NCBI RefSeq assembly: GCF_008056315.1
Contig: NZ_VRKQ01000008.1
Coordinates: 372,001-436,000, forward strand
Direction: 5' to 3'
Length of the DNA: 64,000 bases
Source of the DNA: Seonamhaeicola maritimus
GTDB lineage: Bacteria; Bacteroidota; Bacteroidia; Flavobacteriales; Flavobacteriaceae
This document shows, in pieces, positions 18,201 through 27,282 of this stretch (its first letter is position 1; the number at the start of each line of letters is the position of its first letter). Position numbers and translations under genes: made by a program. The notes under the pieces were generated by a model. The model did not search any database, had not been told where the DNA came from, and was given only the letters and a program-made list of their open reading frames with translations.

Positions 18201-19118
18201 ATGAAAAACTTCCGAAGAAACATATTATTAATTGGATTAATAGCCTTTCTATCTGTTAACGCTACTTCTCAAAATAAGAAAAGTAGCGTTACAGAATCGG
18301 ATGTAAAAACTGAAAAGAAGAAAAAAAAGAAGAAAAAAAAGAAAGTAAAATTACCTAACATAGATTTAAGTCATTGGAAAGTTACATTACCAGTAGCGAA
18401 TGAGGAGGGGAAACCAATTGAAATAAGTCCACCGGAGATATTGGATTTTGCAAATATAGAGGTAGCGAAACCATATATGTATATAGATTCTACAAGAGGA
18501 GCAATTGTTTTTCATGCAATGCCAACAGATTCTAAAACTAGGAACACCAAGTATACGCGGTCTGAGTTAAGAGAGCAAATGGTACCAGGTGATAATAATA
18601 CTAATTGGACATTTGCAGATGGAGCCTATATGCGTGGTAAGTTAGCTATGGATGCTTCAACCAGAGGTTCTGATGGTAAATATCATAGAACTATTATAAT
18701 GCAAATTCATGGACGTTTAACTAATGAACAGCGTGATTTAATAGGTGAAGATGATAATAACGCACCGCCTATATTAAAGATTTATTGGGATAAAGGTAAA
18801 ATACGAGTTAAGACAAAAGTTCTTAAAAATATAAATGCTACCGTTCCAGCAATTCTTCATGAAGATGCTTGGGGAGATGATGATGGGTTTAATTTCGAAG
18901 AGGAAGTAGGGTTTAGTAAATTTACTTTAGAGGTTAAAGTTTCAGATGGAAAAATGGTTATTGTTCTTAATAAGAATGAATATAAAGTCTATGAAAATGT
19001 GCATATAAGAAAATGGGGTGTTTTTGAAAATTATTTCAAAGCTGGAAACTATTTTCAAACCAGAGACAAAGGCGCTTTTTCAAAAGTTAGGTTTTACGAA
19101 CTGGAAGTAAGTCATTAA
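18201..19118 (+). CDS. PL7 family alginate lyase with a poly-lysine linker
   Basis: 305 residues. A signal peptide runs to about residue 23 (NATSQ), followed by a charged linker with ten consecutive lysines (39-48) and a PL7 beta-jelly-roll (about 52-305). The PL7 signature motifs are present: RSELRE (120-125), QIH (168-170, with catalytic Gln and His) and YFKAGNYFQ (278-286, with catalytic Tyr). PL7 enzymes cleave alginate endolytically; a QIH rather than QVH motif is usually linked to G-containing substrate. No lipobox is obvious, so it may be secreted or periplasmic. The lysine tract could bind the polyanionic substrate or the cell surface, which is speculation. It is the last gene of the susCD 2 operon. 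Confidence 0.93.
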   Translation: MKNFRRNILLIGLIAFLSVNATSQNKKSSVTESDVKTEKKKKKKKKKKVKLPNIDLSHWKVTLPVANEEGKPIEISPPEILDFANIEVAKPYMYIDSTRGAIVFHAMPTDSKTRNTKYTRSELREQMVPGDNNTNWTFADGAYMRGKLAMDASTRGSDGKYHRTIIMQIHGRLTNEQRDLIGEDDNNAPPILKIYWDKGKIRVKTKVLKNINATVPAILHEDAWGDDDGFNFEEEVGFSKFTLEVKVSDGKMVIVLNKNEYKVYENVHIRKWGVFENYFKAGNYFQTRDKGAFSKVRFYELEVSH

Positions 19119-19167
19119 AAAAGAAAATTTAGAATTATTAAAATGTTTAGTAGTAGTTTGAGTTTGT

Positions 19168-19218
19168 TTTAGTTTAGGTTTTACTGGTTGTTAATAAGGC
19201 CAGTAAAACTTGACTAAA
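19168..19218 (+). terminator. Long hairpin after the PL7 gene, possible terminator
   Basis: TTTAGTTTAGGTTTTACTGG pairs with CCAGTAAAACTTGACTAAA across about 19 bp with a 12-base loop. It lies 50 bases after the PL7 stop, but A and not T bases follow on the plus strand, so it may stop transcription poorly or protect the 3' end. Confidence 0.45.
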
Positions 19219-19383
19219 AAAGAAATAAACATTTATTCAATTTTATTAAATTTATCCAATTGGTTTAGTGCCAATTTACATGGAATCATGAGATTAAATT
19301 TTAAAGGTAATAGATCGATAGTAAGGGGAATAATAGTTTAGAATCTATAATTCTTGTAACTATGCATATATAAATTTTAACAT

Positions 19384-20085
19384 ATGAAATTAGAAGTAGT
19401 AACAGCAAACGATAATCAGGAAATTCAGAATTCAATAATCGCTAAGATAAGGGACTTGATAAATTACAAGAATCTCGAACCTGGAGATAAATTGCCTTCA
19501 GAAAGGATGTTAGCTGAAAAGTTTGAAGTTACTAGAAGTAATGTTCGTGATGCCATTCAGAAGTTAGAGTTTTATGGTTTGTTAAAGTCTAGACCTCAAA
19601 GTGGAACTTTTGTAGCCAATATTGGGGTAACGGCATTAAATGGAATGATTGAGGATATTTTAAGATTAGACGAGCCAGATTTTAAATCGTTGGTAGAAAC
19701 TAGAATTTTACTAGAGTTGAAAACAGCTGGTTTAGCAGCTTCACGCAGAACAGAAGCAGATTTAGCTCATATGAAAGACACGCTTGATGCTTATGCTCAA
19801 AAGGTAATGAATAACCAAGATGCCGTTCAAGAGGATTTGTTGTTCCATTTAGCAATAGCAAAAGCTAGTGGAAACAGTACAATGAATACCTTAATGCTAA
19901 CAATTACGCCAGAGATTATTACAAATTTTGAAAGATATCACGTTTGTGATGATAATCAGGCGGTTATAGGAATTCAGGAGCATACGGATATTTATGAAGC
20001 TATAAAAAATAAAAATCCTGAGCTAGCTAAAGAAAAAATGAAAATTCATTTTAAAGCATTATATCAGTATTGCTATAATGCTTAA
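19384..20085 (+). CDS. GntR/FadR-type transcriptional regulator, likely alginate repressor
   Basis: 233 residues. The N-terminal winged helix (about 14-78) has the GntR motif LEPGDKLPSERMLAEKF followed by VTRSNVRDAIQKLEFYGLL. The C-terminal helical FCD domain (about 92-230) includes the LLFHLAIAKASGN segment and late histidines (EHTDIY, IHFKALY) that in FadR-type proteins help bind metal or ligand. It sits between the PL7 gene and the DEHU transporter/reductase genes. The natural targets are the tandem TGG-N4-CCA boxes before both susC genes. Its role would match AusR, the GntR repressor of alginate catabolism in Zobellia galactanivorans, probably released by a pathway intermediate. The likeness to AusR is judged from family and context, not from an alignment. 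Confidence 0.88.
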   Translation: MKLEVVTANDNQEIQNSIIAKIRDLINYKNLEPGDKLPSERMLAEKFEVTRSNVRDAIQKLEFYGLLKSRPQSGTFVANIGVTALNGMIEDILRLDEPDFKSLVETRILLELKTAGLAASRRTEADLAHMKDTLDAYAQKVMNNQDAVQEDLLFHLAIAKASGNSTMNTLMLTITPEIITNFERYHVCDDNQAVIGIQEHTDIYEAIKNKNPELAKEKMKIHFKALYQYCYNA

Positions 20086-20092
20086 AAAATTG

Positions 20093-20117
20093 AAGTTGGG
20101 AGTGCACGCCTTAACTT
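20093..20117 (+). other. GTGCAC hairpin before the MFS gene, resembling the susC leaders
   Basis: Directly after the GntR stop, AAGTTGGG and CCTTAACTT can pair imperfectly around AGTGCACG. The TGCACGCCT string is shared exactly with hairpin 1 of the susC 2 leader, and a TACTTCTT string follows at about 20163. No operator boxes are visible in the 20086-20324 gap, so this may be a remnant or a third copy of the leader element. Support is weak. Confidence 0.3.
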
Positions 20118-20324
20118 TAATGTAGTGAAATAAATTAGGAGAGGAGCGAGTACAAAAAAAGTACTTCTTCACAAAAAACAGAGGCTTAGAAGCTTACTTA
20201 TAGTAATTAGTAAAAGCTATTAAGAGTTGTATCGTCTTTATAAAAGGTGTTGAGTTTCTCGACATTAAAGGATTATATTATCTAATATTTTAGACTTTAT
20301 AACTTAAATTATAAATTAAATTAT

Positions 20325-21626
20325 ATGAAATTAAAAGGCTTAAGATGGTGGGTAGTAGGATTAATTGCCCTTGCAACTGTAATCAATTATATAGATCGTC
20401 AGTCACTAAGTGTGCTTTGGCCAGAAATAGCTGCTGATCTTTACCCCGATAAATCTGCAGATGAGCATAAGTCAATTTATGCTATTATTTCAATCATATT
20501 TGTGTTTTCTTATGCCTTTGGTCAGGCTATATTTGGGAAAATATTTGATTGGGTTGGTACTCGGTTAGGGTTTGTGCTTTCTATTGGTTTTTGGTCTATA
20601 GCAACAGCATTACATGCTCTCGCAAGAGGGGTATTGAGCTTTGGCATATTTCGCGCAATTTTAGGAATTGCAGAAGCTGGCAACTGGCCTGGAGCAACAA
20701 AGGGTAATGCCGAATGGTTCCCAACCAAGGAAAGGGCCTTGGCTCAGGGTATTTTTAATTCTGGAGCCGCCATAGGTGGTATTATATCTATTCCTTTAAT
20801 TGCATTCTTAACTATTTACTTTAGCTGGCAGGCTATATTTATTTTAGTTGGTTTAGCTGGTTTACTGTGGTTGGTGCCATGGATGATATTGGTGAAAGCA
20901 CCACCAAAATCTCACCCTTGGATTACTGATGAAGAAAAGGAATATATTTTGACAGGCCAGAGAAATGAAAGTTTTAAGGAAGAGGATAAGAGTGAGGAAG
21001 AAGTATATGTTCCTAATACAGGAGAGCTATTATCTCATAAGCAGAGCTGGGGTGTTATAATTGCGTCTGCAGCCATTGATCCTATTTGGTGGTTGTTTGT
21101 GTTTTGGATTCCAATTTACCTAAATGAAGTGTACGGTATGGATGTGAAGTCTATTGGTATATATGGTTGGGTGCCTTATGTGGGAGCTATGTTAGGAGCT
21201 TGGTTTGGTGGTTTGTTAGCCCAAAATAGGCTAAAAGCTGGATGGACTGTAAATAGAACAAGAAAACTAGTAATAACACTTGGGTGTTTAATTATGCTGC
21301 CTTCTTTATTGGCTATGGCTAATCCTGGGGCACCCGTAACAGCTGTTTTAATAATGGCCGTAATATTATTTGGTTTTCAAACAGCAATAGGTAATGTACA
21401 AACACTACCTAGTGATTTTTTCAGTGGAAAAACGGTAGGTACTTTAGCTGGTTTTTCTGGTATGGCTGCCAAACTTGGAGCCGTAGGGTTAACATCTTTA
21501 GTGCCTTGGTTAACAAGTGGAGGTAACTATACGCCCGCTTTCATTATTGGAGCTGCATTAGCCATTATTGCTCTTGCAAGTGTCTGGGTATTGTGTGGAA
21601 AAATTGTGCCATTAAAAAAGAAATAA
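20325..21626 (+). CDS. MFS transporter, ACS (hexuronate) family, likely DEHU importer
   Basis: 433 residues with about 12 membrane segments. The first helix ends in NYIDRQSLSVLWPEI, the signature of the anion:cation symporter family that includes ExuT. A loop of about 35 charged residues (about 205-235) separates the two six-helix halves. It precedes the SDR reductase by 49 bp, so the two form an operon. The expected role is import across the inner membrane of the unsaturated uronate or DEHU released in the periplasm by PL17. Family and context support this; the exact substrate is inferred. Confidence 0.86.
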   Translation: MKLKGLRWWVVGLIALATVINYIDRQSLSVLWPEIAADLYPDKSADEHKSIYAIISIIFVFSYAFGQAIFGKIFDWVGTRLGFVLSIGFWSIATALHALARGVLSFGIFRAILGIAEAGNWPGATKGNAEWFPTKERALAQGIFNSGAAIGGIISIPLIAFLTIYFSWQAIFILVGLAGLLWLVPWMILVKAPPKSHPWITDEEKEYILTGQRNESFKEEDKSEEEVYVPNTGELLSHKQSWGVIIASAAIDPIWWLFVFWIPIYLNEVYGMDVKSIGIYGWVPYVGAMLGAWFGGLLAQNRLKAGWTVNRTRKLVITLGCLIMLPSLLAMANPGAPVTAVLIMAVILFGFQTAIGNVQTLPSDFFSGKTVGTLAGFSGMAAKLGAVGLTSLVPWLTSGGNYTPAFIIGAALAIIALASVWVLCGKIVPLKKK

Positions 21627-21675
21627 AAAATAGATCATAAATAAAAACAAGTAATAAAAAATAAAATTAAAGAAT

Positions 21676-22440
21676 ATGAGTAATTTAAATGGAAAAGTAG
21701 CGGTAATCACTGGGGCAACTGGTGGAATTGGTTTCCAGGTGGCCAAGAGATTAGGAGAAGATGGATATACAGTTATCCTTAACGGTATTGAAGACGATGC
21801 CGGAGCTCAACGCGTTAAAGAATTGGCTGCTGCAGGTATTACTGCAGAGTATTATGGGTTTGATGTAACTAAAGAAGAAGAAGTAACATCTAACATAACT
21901 AAGATTGGTGAGAAATATGGTAAAATTGATGTTCTTGTAAACAACGCCGGTGGTTTAGGTGGTAGATCTAGATTTGAAGACATGACCACAGAATTTTTCA
22001 GATTTGTAATGGCGTTAAATCTTGATTCAGCATTTTTTGCTTCAAGAGCGGCTATTCCGTTCCTTAAAAAGAGCGATAATCCATCTATCATTAATTATAC
22101 ATCAAATGCAGGCTGGAATGCTGGAGGACCAGGAGCAGGAATCTATGGAACTTCTAAAGCTGCTGTACATACATTAACACGTGCGCTAGCAAAGGATTTA
22201 GCCGAATATGGTATTAGAGCAAATGCTGTTTCACCTGGTACAATTGATACGGATTTTCATAAACAAATTAAATCTACTAAGCCAGAAGTTTTTGCTTCTT
22301 GGAAAAACAATATTATGTTGGGCAGATTAGGACAGCCGGAAGAGGTTGCTGGAGTTATTTCATTTTTAGTAAGTGAAGATGCTGCGTTTGTAACTGCTGA
22401 AACTATTCAAGTAGGTGGAGGACAAGGTTTAGGTATATAA
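21676..22440 (+). CDS. SDR oxidoreductase, likely DEHU reductase
   Basis: 254 residues, a classical short-chain dehydrogenase: the cofactor motif TGATGGIG at 12-19, NNAG at 89-92 and the catalytic Ser143, Tyr157 and Lys161 (YGTSK). In alginate loci of flavobacteria, SDR enzymes reduce 4-deoxy-L-erythro-5-hexoseulose uronate (DEHU) to 2-keto-3-deoxygluconate with NAD(P)H. Its place after the uronate transporter and in the same locus as kdgF supports that job. It lacks the acidic residue at the end of beta-2 that would clearly mark NAD preference (VILNGIEDD), so the cofactor is not certain. The KDG kinase that usually follows is absent here; a terminator comes next. Confidence 0.85.
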   Translation: MSNLNGKVAVITGATGGIGFQVAKRLGEDGYTVILNGIEDDAGAQRVKELAAAGITAEYYGFDVTKEEEVTSNITKIGEKYGKIDVLVNNAGGLGGRSRFEDMTTEFFRFVMALNLDSAFFASRAAIPFLKKSDNPSIINYTSNAGWNAGGPGAGIYGTSKAAVHTLTRALAKDLAEYGIRANAVSPGTIDTDFHKQIKSTKPEVFASWKNNIMLGRLGQPEEVAGVISFLVSEDAAFVTAETIQVGGGQGLGI

Positions 22441-22461
22441 TAAAAGGGTTTTACATAAATT

Positions 22462-22490
22462 AAAAGTGGTGTGAAAGCATCACTTTTTTT
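22462..22490 (+). terminator. Rho-independent terminator ending the alginate locus
   Basis: AAAAGTGGTG pairs with CATCACTTTT (one G-U) around a short loop and runs into seven T. It closes the GntR-MFS-SDR unit. The remaining 160 bases before the convergent minus-strand gene show no feature. Confidence 0.88.
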
Positions 22491-22651
22491 ATGTTCAAAA
22501 AACACCTTCAAATGCCGTTATAACTTTATAGATAAATACTTTTTGTATATCAACTTTTTGGTGTGCATATTTGGACTATTAAACACTAAATTTCATGAAG
22601 GTTTTTGTCCTTTACCGAGTGAATTTTCAAAATAAGTACTATTGGCTTAAT

Positions 22652-24019
22652 TTAATGCAACTTCTCCTTATTCGAGAAAATATTTGACATAGTTCCATCA
22701 GTAACATCATCAAAAACTATAGCAGGTCTTTCATCTTTAGTAACTGTGTTAATGTTAACGTTATTAATTAAAAGTCCTTTTACGTGGCGCGCATAAATAC
22801 CATGAGCAGGAAGCGTGCCTACTAAATAAAACTCCGGCCACCAATCACCTAAGGTTTCTAACGTATATTCTTTTATTGTTTTATTAGCATCTTCTTTTGT
22901 GCCTCCTCCAGAAACCGTCATTAAAATATTGTTTATGTGAATATCACTTATATAATGATTTGGCATTCCAGTAATAAAGAAAGCTGAATTCTTATCAAGT
23001 TCTCTGTTATCAACAATAAAATCGCTAAAAAGGAAACTATGCATGGCTTTCATAGGAAGCATTTCTAGTGGAGCATCTGCACCAGCTCTTTGTTGGCAAA
23101 AGGTCATAAAAACTGGCCTGGGAACATTCTTCATAACTAAATTAGAAAATGCCATATTTTTCATTTCACCACCTTCATTCATTTGAATTTTTAAACCAGA
23201 ATCCTGTATGTCATGGAAGGTGCAATTAGATACTGTTACAGATTCAAAATCTGCTCTTGATGATAGCCCGATACGCAAACCAGCCCATTTACTAGTGAAA
23301 ACGCAATTGGTAACTACTATATCTTTACAAGGGTAATCTGGATGAGATGTTTGCAAACAGATAGAATCATCACTAGTGTCAAAAGAGCTGTTGCTAACTC
23401 TTACATTGGTGCAGCCATCAAAATCTAAACCATCACCATTGCCATTTACTCTGCTTACAATTTTTATACCTTCTACCACAATTTCATTGCAGTATAACCA
23501 AGCCGAAGTCCACGCTGCAGGGTTTATTAAAGACACACCTTCAACGTAAATATCGTTACATCTTAAAAAGCGAATCAGCATTGGGCGCCCACCACTCTTT
23601 TTGTTGAAAAACTTCTGATGACCATTACCATCAATTGTACCTTCACCTTTTATAGAAAAAGACTTAGCGTCTTTAGCAAAAATTAAACAACGATCCATAT
23701 GCGGTTCGTTCTTGTACATGTTTTTGTGGGTATCGGTTGTATAATCTGCCATATCAGGACTTCCCAACAAAACCGACCCGTTTTCCAAATAAAGTGTTAC
23801 AAAATCTTTAAGATAGATGGTGCCTATTACTACAGTTTTTCCAGCAGGAATAATTACGTTTCCTCCACCATTTTTAGTACAGGCATCAATAGCGGCTTGT
23901 ACTGCTTTAGTGTCTTTTGTGACACCATCTGCTTTGGCTCCATAATTTAGTACATTAAAGTCTGTGGCAAACGCATAAGAATGAAATATTACAGCTACTA
24001 GGATTAACACTTGTTTCAT
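22652..24019 (-). CDS. GH28-like glycoside hydrolase, atypical active site
   Basis: 455 residues with a signal peptide (to about Ala18, YAFATD). The N-terminal LNYGAKADGVTKDTKAVQAAIDAC and the right-handed beta-helix that follows are characteristic of GH28. Acidic residues fit the family: Asp196 and Asp199 in NGNGDGLDFDG and Asp217-Asp218 in TSDDSI. The usual GHG histidine motif is replaced by WAGLRIGLSS (245-253) and the usual RIK motif by GLKIQ. It is therefore a divergent member, and activity on galacturonan is doubtful; in this sulfatase-rich setting it may act on a different acidic or sulfated sugar. It is the last gene of a minus-strand operon with two sulfatases (2-bp gap to the upstream one). 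Confidence 0.8.
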   Translation of the reverse strand: MKQVLILVAVIFHSYAFATDFNVLNYGAKADGVTKDTKAVQAAIDACTKNGGGNVIIPAGKTVVIGTIYLKDFVTLYLENGSVLLGSPDMADYTTDTHKNMYKNEPHMDRCLIFAKDAKSFSIKGEGTIDGNGHQKFFNKKSGGRPMLIRFLRCNDIYVEGVSLINPAAWTSAWLYCNEIVVEGIKIVSRVNGNGDGLDFDGCTNVRVSNSSFDTSDDSICLQTSHPDYPCKDIVVTNCVFTSKWAGLRIGLSSRADFESVTVSNCTFHDIQDSGLKIQMNEGGEMKNMAFSNLVMKNVPRPVFMTFCQQRAGADAPLEMLPMKAMHSFLFSDFIVDNRELDKNSAFFITGMPNHYISDIHINNILMTVSGGGTKEDANKTIKEYTLETLGDWWPEFYLVGTLPAHGIYARHVKGLLINNVNINTVTKDERPAIVFDDVTDGTMSNIFSNKEKLH

Positions 24020-24021
24020 GA

Positions 24022-25692
24022 TTATTTGCTTTTATAGGTTGAAACAGATTCGCTATCAACAGTGTATCTGTGTACCTTAGGTTTGCTTTCACCACGAGCC
24101 TTTATTAATTCATTTTTCCAAACGACCTTCATTTCATTTAAAATCGAAATATATTGTGCATTTTCTGCTAAATTATTAAGTTCAGTTGGGTCATTTTTTA
24201 AGTTATATAATTCTTCATAAACGGGTTTCTCACCTTCTAGTGATCCGTTTGAAAGGGCTCTGTATATGGCTATATCGGTGTCATGTACTTTGTACAAAAG
24301 ATCATTTATCTTTAAATCTAATTCTTTAGCCGCAGCTATTTTTTTGTTTGCTGGAAACATGTCATTTTTGTAGTATCTAATGTATTTCCATTCTTTATTT
24401 TGAACTGCTTCTATTTTGGGGTTTCCAAATTGTGTTGACCATAAATTTTCGGTAAAAATATATTCTCTTACTTCGGCATTATTACCTTCAACTAAACCAG
24501 AAATATCTTTTCCTTGAAATTCCTTAGGTATATCAACACCTGCTAATGATAACATAGTTGGAGCTACATCTATACTTTGAACCAAGGCATCACTAGTTTT
24601 ACCTCTTTGTTTTTTCTTTAAATTAGGGTTGTAAACAATCATAGGAACATGAGTGGTTTTTTCATAGCAAAGGGCTTTTCCGCCTAAACCTTGCTCACCC
24701 ATAAATAATCCGTGGTCTGAGGTGAACATAATAACCGTGTTCTTGTCTAACTTAAGCTCTTTTAATTTGTTTCTTAAATTACCAACAACACGGTCTATAC
24801 CAGTCATTGCTTGAAGTTGTCTAGTATAGCGTTCTATCGTGCCTTCGGCGGTGTCAGCGTAGTTATAACCTGTTTGTCTGTTTTCAACTTTTAAGACATT
24901 GGCAGGTAGCTTAGGGGTTTTGATATCTTTTTTTGCAATATAATTTGCCGGAAGCGGAATATTTAAATCGCGATACTTCGTTCTGTAAATTTCATCATCC
25001 GTTTTGCGCATTTGCATGGAGCCGGTTCCGGCACCGTGCGGTAAATTGAAGTTGATTGAGAGCATAAATGGTTTGTCTTCAGGTCTAACTTCTAAAAATT
25101 TAAGAGCTCCTTTTAACTTTCTTTCATTAGGGTCTAAGAAATCATCAATACTTTCATTTATAATTTCGGGTTGTGTATGGGCTATGGCATCATTAAAAAT
25201 TTCGTGTACCTCTTTTGGGTAAAATCTTATGTGACCATGACCGGCATACCAGTAATCAAAACTCTTATCCATAAGACCACTACCATAACCGCCTTTACCA
25301 ATTGGGGCATGGTTTTTTCCTATCCAACCTGTGTAATAACCGGCATTGCGCATAACTACTGGATATGATTTTGCCCAAGCTTCGTCCGAAACACTTGTTC
25401 CAGAATTAAAGTTTACAGCATGTTTTCTCTCAAACTGACTTAACAATATTGAGATTCTGCTTGGGGTACAAATGGCGCTGGTGATATGCGCGTTATTGAA
25501 TAAAATACCATCATTCGCTAACTTATCTAAATTGGGGGTTTCTACAATTTCATTTCCTGTACAACCCATCATGCCATATGATTGGTCATCAGTTAAAATG
25601 AAAATAAAATTAGGTTTCTCTTGTGAATAACCTTGATAAAACGTCGTTATAAAAAACGTAAATAATAAAAACGATTTAAAGTTTGAGTACAT
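24022..25692 (-). CDS. S1 family sulfatase, signal-peptide type
   Basis: 556 residues. The signal peptide runs to about residue 23 (YQGYSQ). The formylglycine site is CTPSR with Cys75, inside the S1 alkaline-phosphatase-like fold; metal ligands are the LTDDQ aspartates (34-35) and the TSDHG segment. Maturation needs the formylglycine-generating or anaerobic maturase enzyme, not seen here. It should remove sulfate esters from algal polysaccharide or its oligomers in the periplasm or outside. The ATG begins one base after the stop of the other sulfatase gene, so translation is probably coupled. The sub-family and regiospecificity cannot be told from the sequence by eye. Confidence 0.92.
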   Translation of the reverse strand: MYSNFKSFLLFTFFITTFYQGYSQEKPNFIFILTDDQSYGMMGCTGNEIVETPNLDKLANDGILFNNAHITSAICTPSRISILLSQFERKHAVNFNSGTSVSDEAWAKSYPVVMRNAGYYTGWIGKNHAPIGKGGYGSGLMDKSFDYWYAGHGHIRFYPKEVHEIFNDAIAHTQPEIINESIDDFLDPNERKLKGALKFLEVRPEDKPFMLSINFNLPHGAGTGSMQMRKTDDEIYRTKYRDLNIPLPANYIAKKDIKTPKLPANVLKVENRQTGYNYADTAEGTIERYTRQLQAMTGIDRVVGNLRNKLKELKLDKNTVIMFTSDHGLFMGEQGLGGKALCYEKTTHVPMIVYNPNLKKKQRGKTSDALVQSIDVAPTMLSLAGVDIPKEFQGKDISGLVEGNNAEVREYIFTENLWSTQFGNPKIEAVQNKEWKYIRYYKNDMFPANKKIAAAKELDLKINDLLYKVHDTDIAIYRALSNGSLEGEKPVYEELYNLKNDPTELNNLAENAQYISILNEMKVVWKNELIKARGESKPKVHRYTVDSESVSTYKSK

Positions 25693-27132
25693 TTATTTTT
25701 TGTTTTTTAATGATTTATTTCTTGTTGCTTTAAACCTTTTTTCTTCTTTAATTACATTTTCGGGGTGTGGGTCAACCCAACCAGGTTCTACGTTTTTTGA
25801 ATCCCATTCTGTATAGGCGTTTTCTAATTCTGCAACTATGTCTTGATGGTTTGCAGCAATATCATTTCTCTCCAAAGGGTCATTCTTTAAATCGAAAAGC
25901 AAGGTTTTTTCTTTGTATGCACTCTTGTAAAGCTTATAATTTCCAATTCTGGCTGCATATTCAAATCCACCTACCGATCTCCAAAATAATTTTTCATGAG
26001 GTTTGGTGGTTTTGCCTCCTTTAACAAAAGGTAATAGATTGACTCCGTCCAATTGTGTTTCTTTGCTAGAGTCTCCTCCAGCTGCTTCTAAAGCTGTTGG
26101 GAAAAGGTCTAATGAAATAACTGGTTCATTATAAACCTGTCCGCCTTTTAAACCATCTGGCCATGAGATAAAGAATGGAACCTTAATGCCACCTTCAAAT
26201 AACATGCCCTTATGTCCGCGGTTTGGTCTGTTATCGGCATGTTCTGCCCGCCCCCCATTATCACTTAAAAAAGCTATGATGGTATTATCTTTAATGCCAT
26301 TAGCAACTAGGGTTGAATCAATTCTTCCAATACCATCATCAACAGCGTTAACCATAGCAGCAAATACACTACGTCCACCATATTCAATATGTTTTGTGCG
26401 TTCTAAATATTTCTCAGTGGCATGGTCTGGTGCATGAGGCGCGTTATATGCTAGATAAATAAAGAATGGATTGTCTTTTTCTTGATTAATAAAGTCAATG
26501 GCTTCTTCTGTGAAATCATCGGTAAGGTAGCTTAACTCGTCTTGAGATACTTCCTGACCATTTCTTATAATAGTTCTTAAAGGACCGTTAGGTGTACCCC
26601 AGAAATTCATGCCTCCACCAGGAAAACCAAACCAATGATCAAACCCTTGAGCGTTGGGGTGTAAATCTGGGTGATCACCTACGTGCCATTTACCAATTGC
26701 CGCAGTTTTATAACCTTGTTCTTTCAATGCTTCAGAAATCATTTTTTCAGATAAAGGAGTTCCCACTGAATTGTCATTCTCACCATGATAAGGCATATTA
26801 CAGTCATGACCAAAACGCGCTTGATATCTACCTGTTAATAAACCTGCTCTAGAAGGGCTGCAATATGGATGGGATACATATCCATTAGAAAAAATAACTC
26901 CTTCTTCTGCAATTCGGTCTAAATTGTCCGTAGGAATATCTGTTGCTCCGTTAAAACCTACATCTGCCCAACCTTGATCATCTGTTAAAACAATAATAAT
27001 ATTGGGTTTCTTTTTTGATGTTAATTCCGGTTTTTCAACATCTTGTTTTTGTTCCTCCTTATTAGTGTTGTTGCAATTGAAAATTAAGGTAAAAACTAAT
27101 AGAGGGAATAACTTTTTTAATAATGAAGACAT
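25693..27132 (-). CDS. S1 family sulfatase, lipoprotein
   Basis: 479 residues with a lipoprotein signal ending at Cys20 (LIFNCNN). The formylglycine motif is [12 protein letters not shown] with Cys91; LTDDQGWADVG (49-59) and LSDNGGRAEH supply metal ligands. It resembles the arylsulfatase/N-acetylgalactosamine-6-sulfatase group. It is the first gene of the minus-strand sulfatase-sulfatase-GH28 operon and is divergent from the DUF1553 operon. The 236-bp region shared by the two starts should hold both promoters. The target is presumably a sulfated galactan, given GH117 and GH16 genes nearby. Confidence 0.93.
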   Translation of the reverse strand: MSSLLKKLFPLLVFTLIFNCNNTNKEEQKQDVEKPELTSKKKPNIIIVLTDDQGWADVGFNGATDIPTDNLDRIAEEGVIFSNGYVSHPYCSPSRAGLLTGRYQARFGHDCNMPYHGENDNSVGTPLSEKMISEALKEQGYKTAAIGKWHVGDHPDLHPNAQGFDHWFGFPGGGMNFWGTPNGPLRTIIRNGQEVSQDELSYLTDDFTEEAIDFINQEKDNPFFIYLAYNAPHAPDHATEKYLERTKHIEYGGRSVFAAMVNAVDDGIGRIDSTLVANGIKDNTIIAFLSDNGGRAEHADNRPNRGHKGMLFEGGIKVPFFISWPDGLKGGQVYNEPVISLDLFPTALEAAGGDSSKETQLDGVNLLPFVKGGKTTKPHEKLFWRSVGGFEYAARIGNYKLYKSAYKEKTLLFDLKNDPLERNDIAANHQDIVAELENAYTEWDSKNVEPGWVDPHPENVIKEEKRFKATRNKSLKNKK

Positions 27133-27282
27133 ATAGTTTAAGTTTAGTTTTAAGTAAATGTTTAAAGCAAAAATAGAGACTAAATAAGTATTTTTTTGTT
27201 AGTAATAGACAGAAGTATATCACAAATGGTTAATAATATAGTTTTTAAATAAAAACATTGTTAAATTAATAGGATATAGAAA

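Noticed and set aside
18313-18350. A-rich tract in the PL7 gene as evidence of a frameshifted pseudogene
   Set aside because: The reading frame is intact on both sides and all PL7 motifs follow in frame.
19260-19274. TTGGTTTAGTGCCAA before the GntR gene as an autoregulatory operator
   Set aside because: The half-sites are separated by 7 bp instead of the 4 bp seen in all six susC boxes, and there is only one copy.
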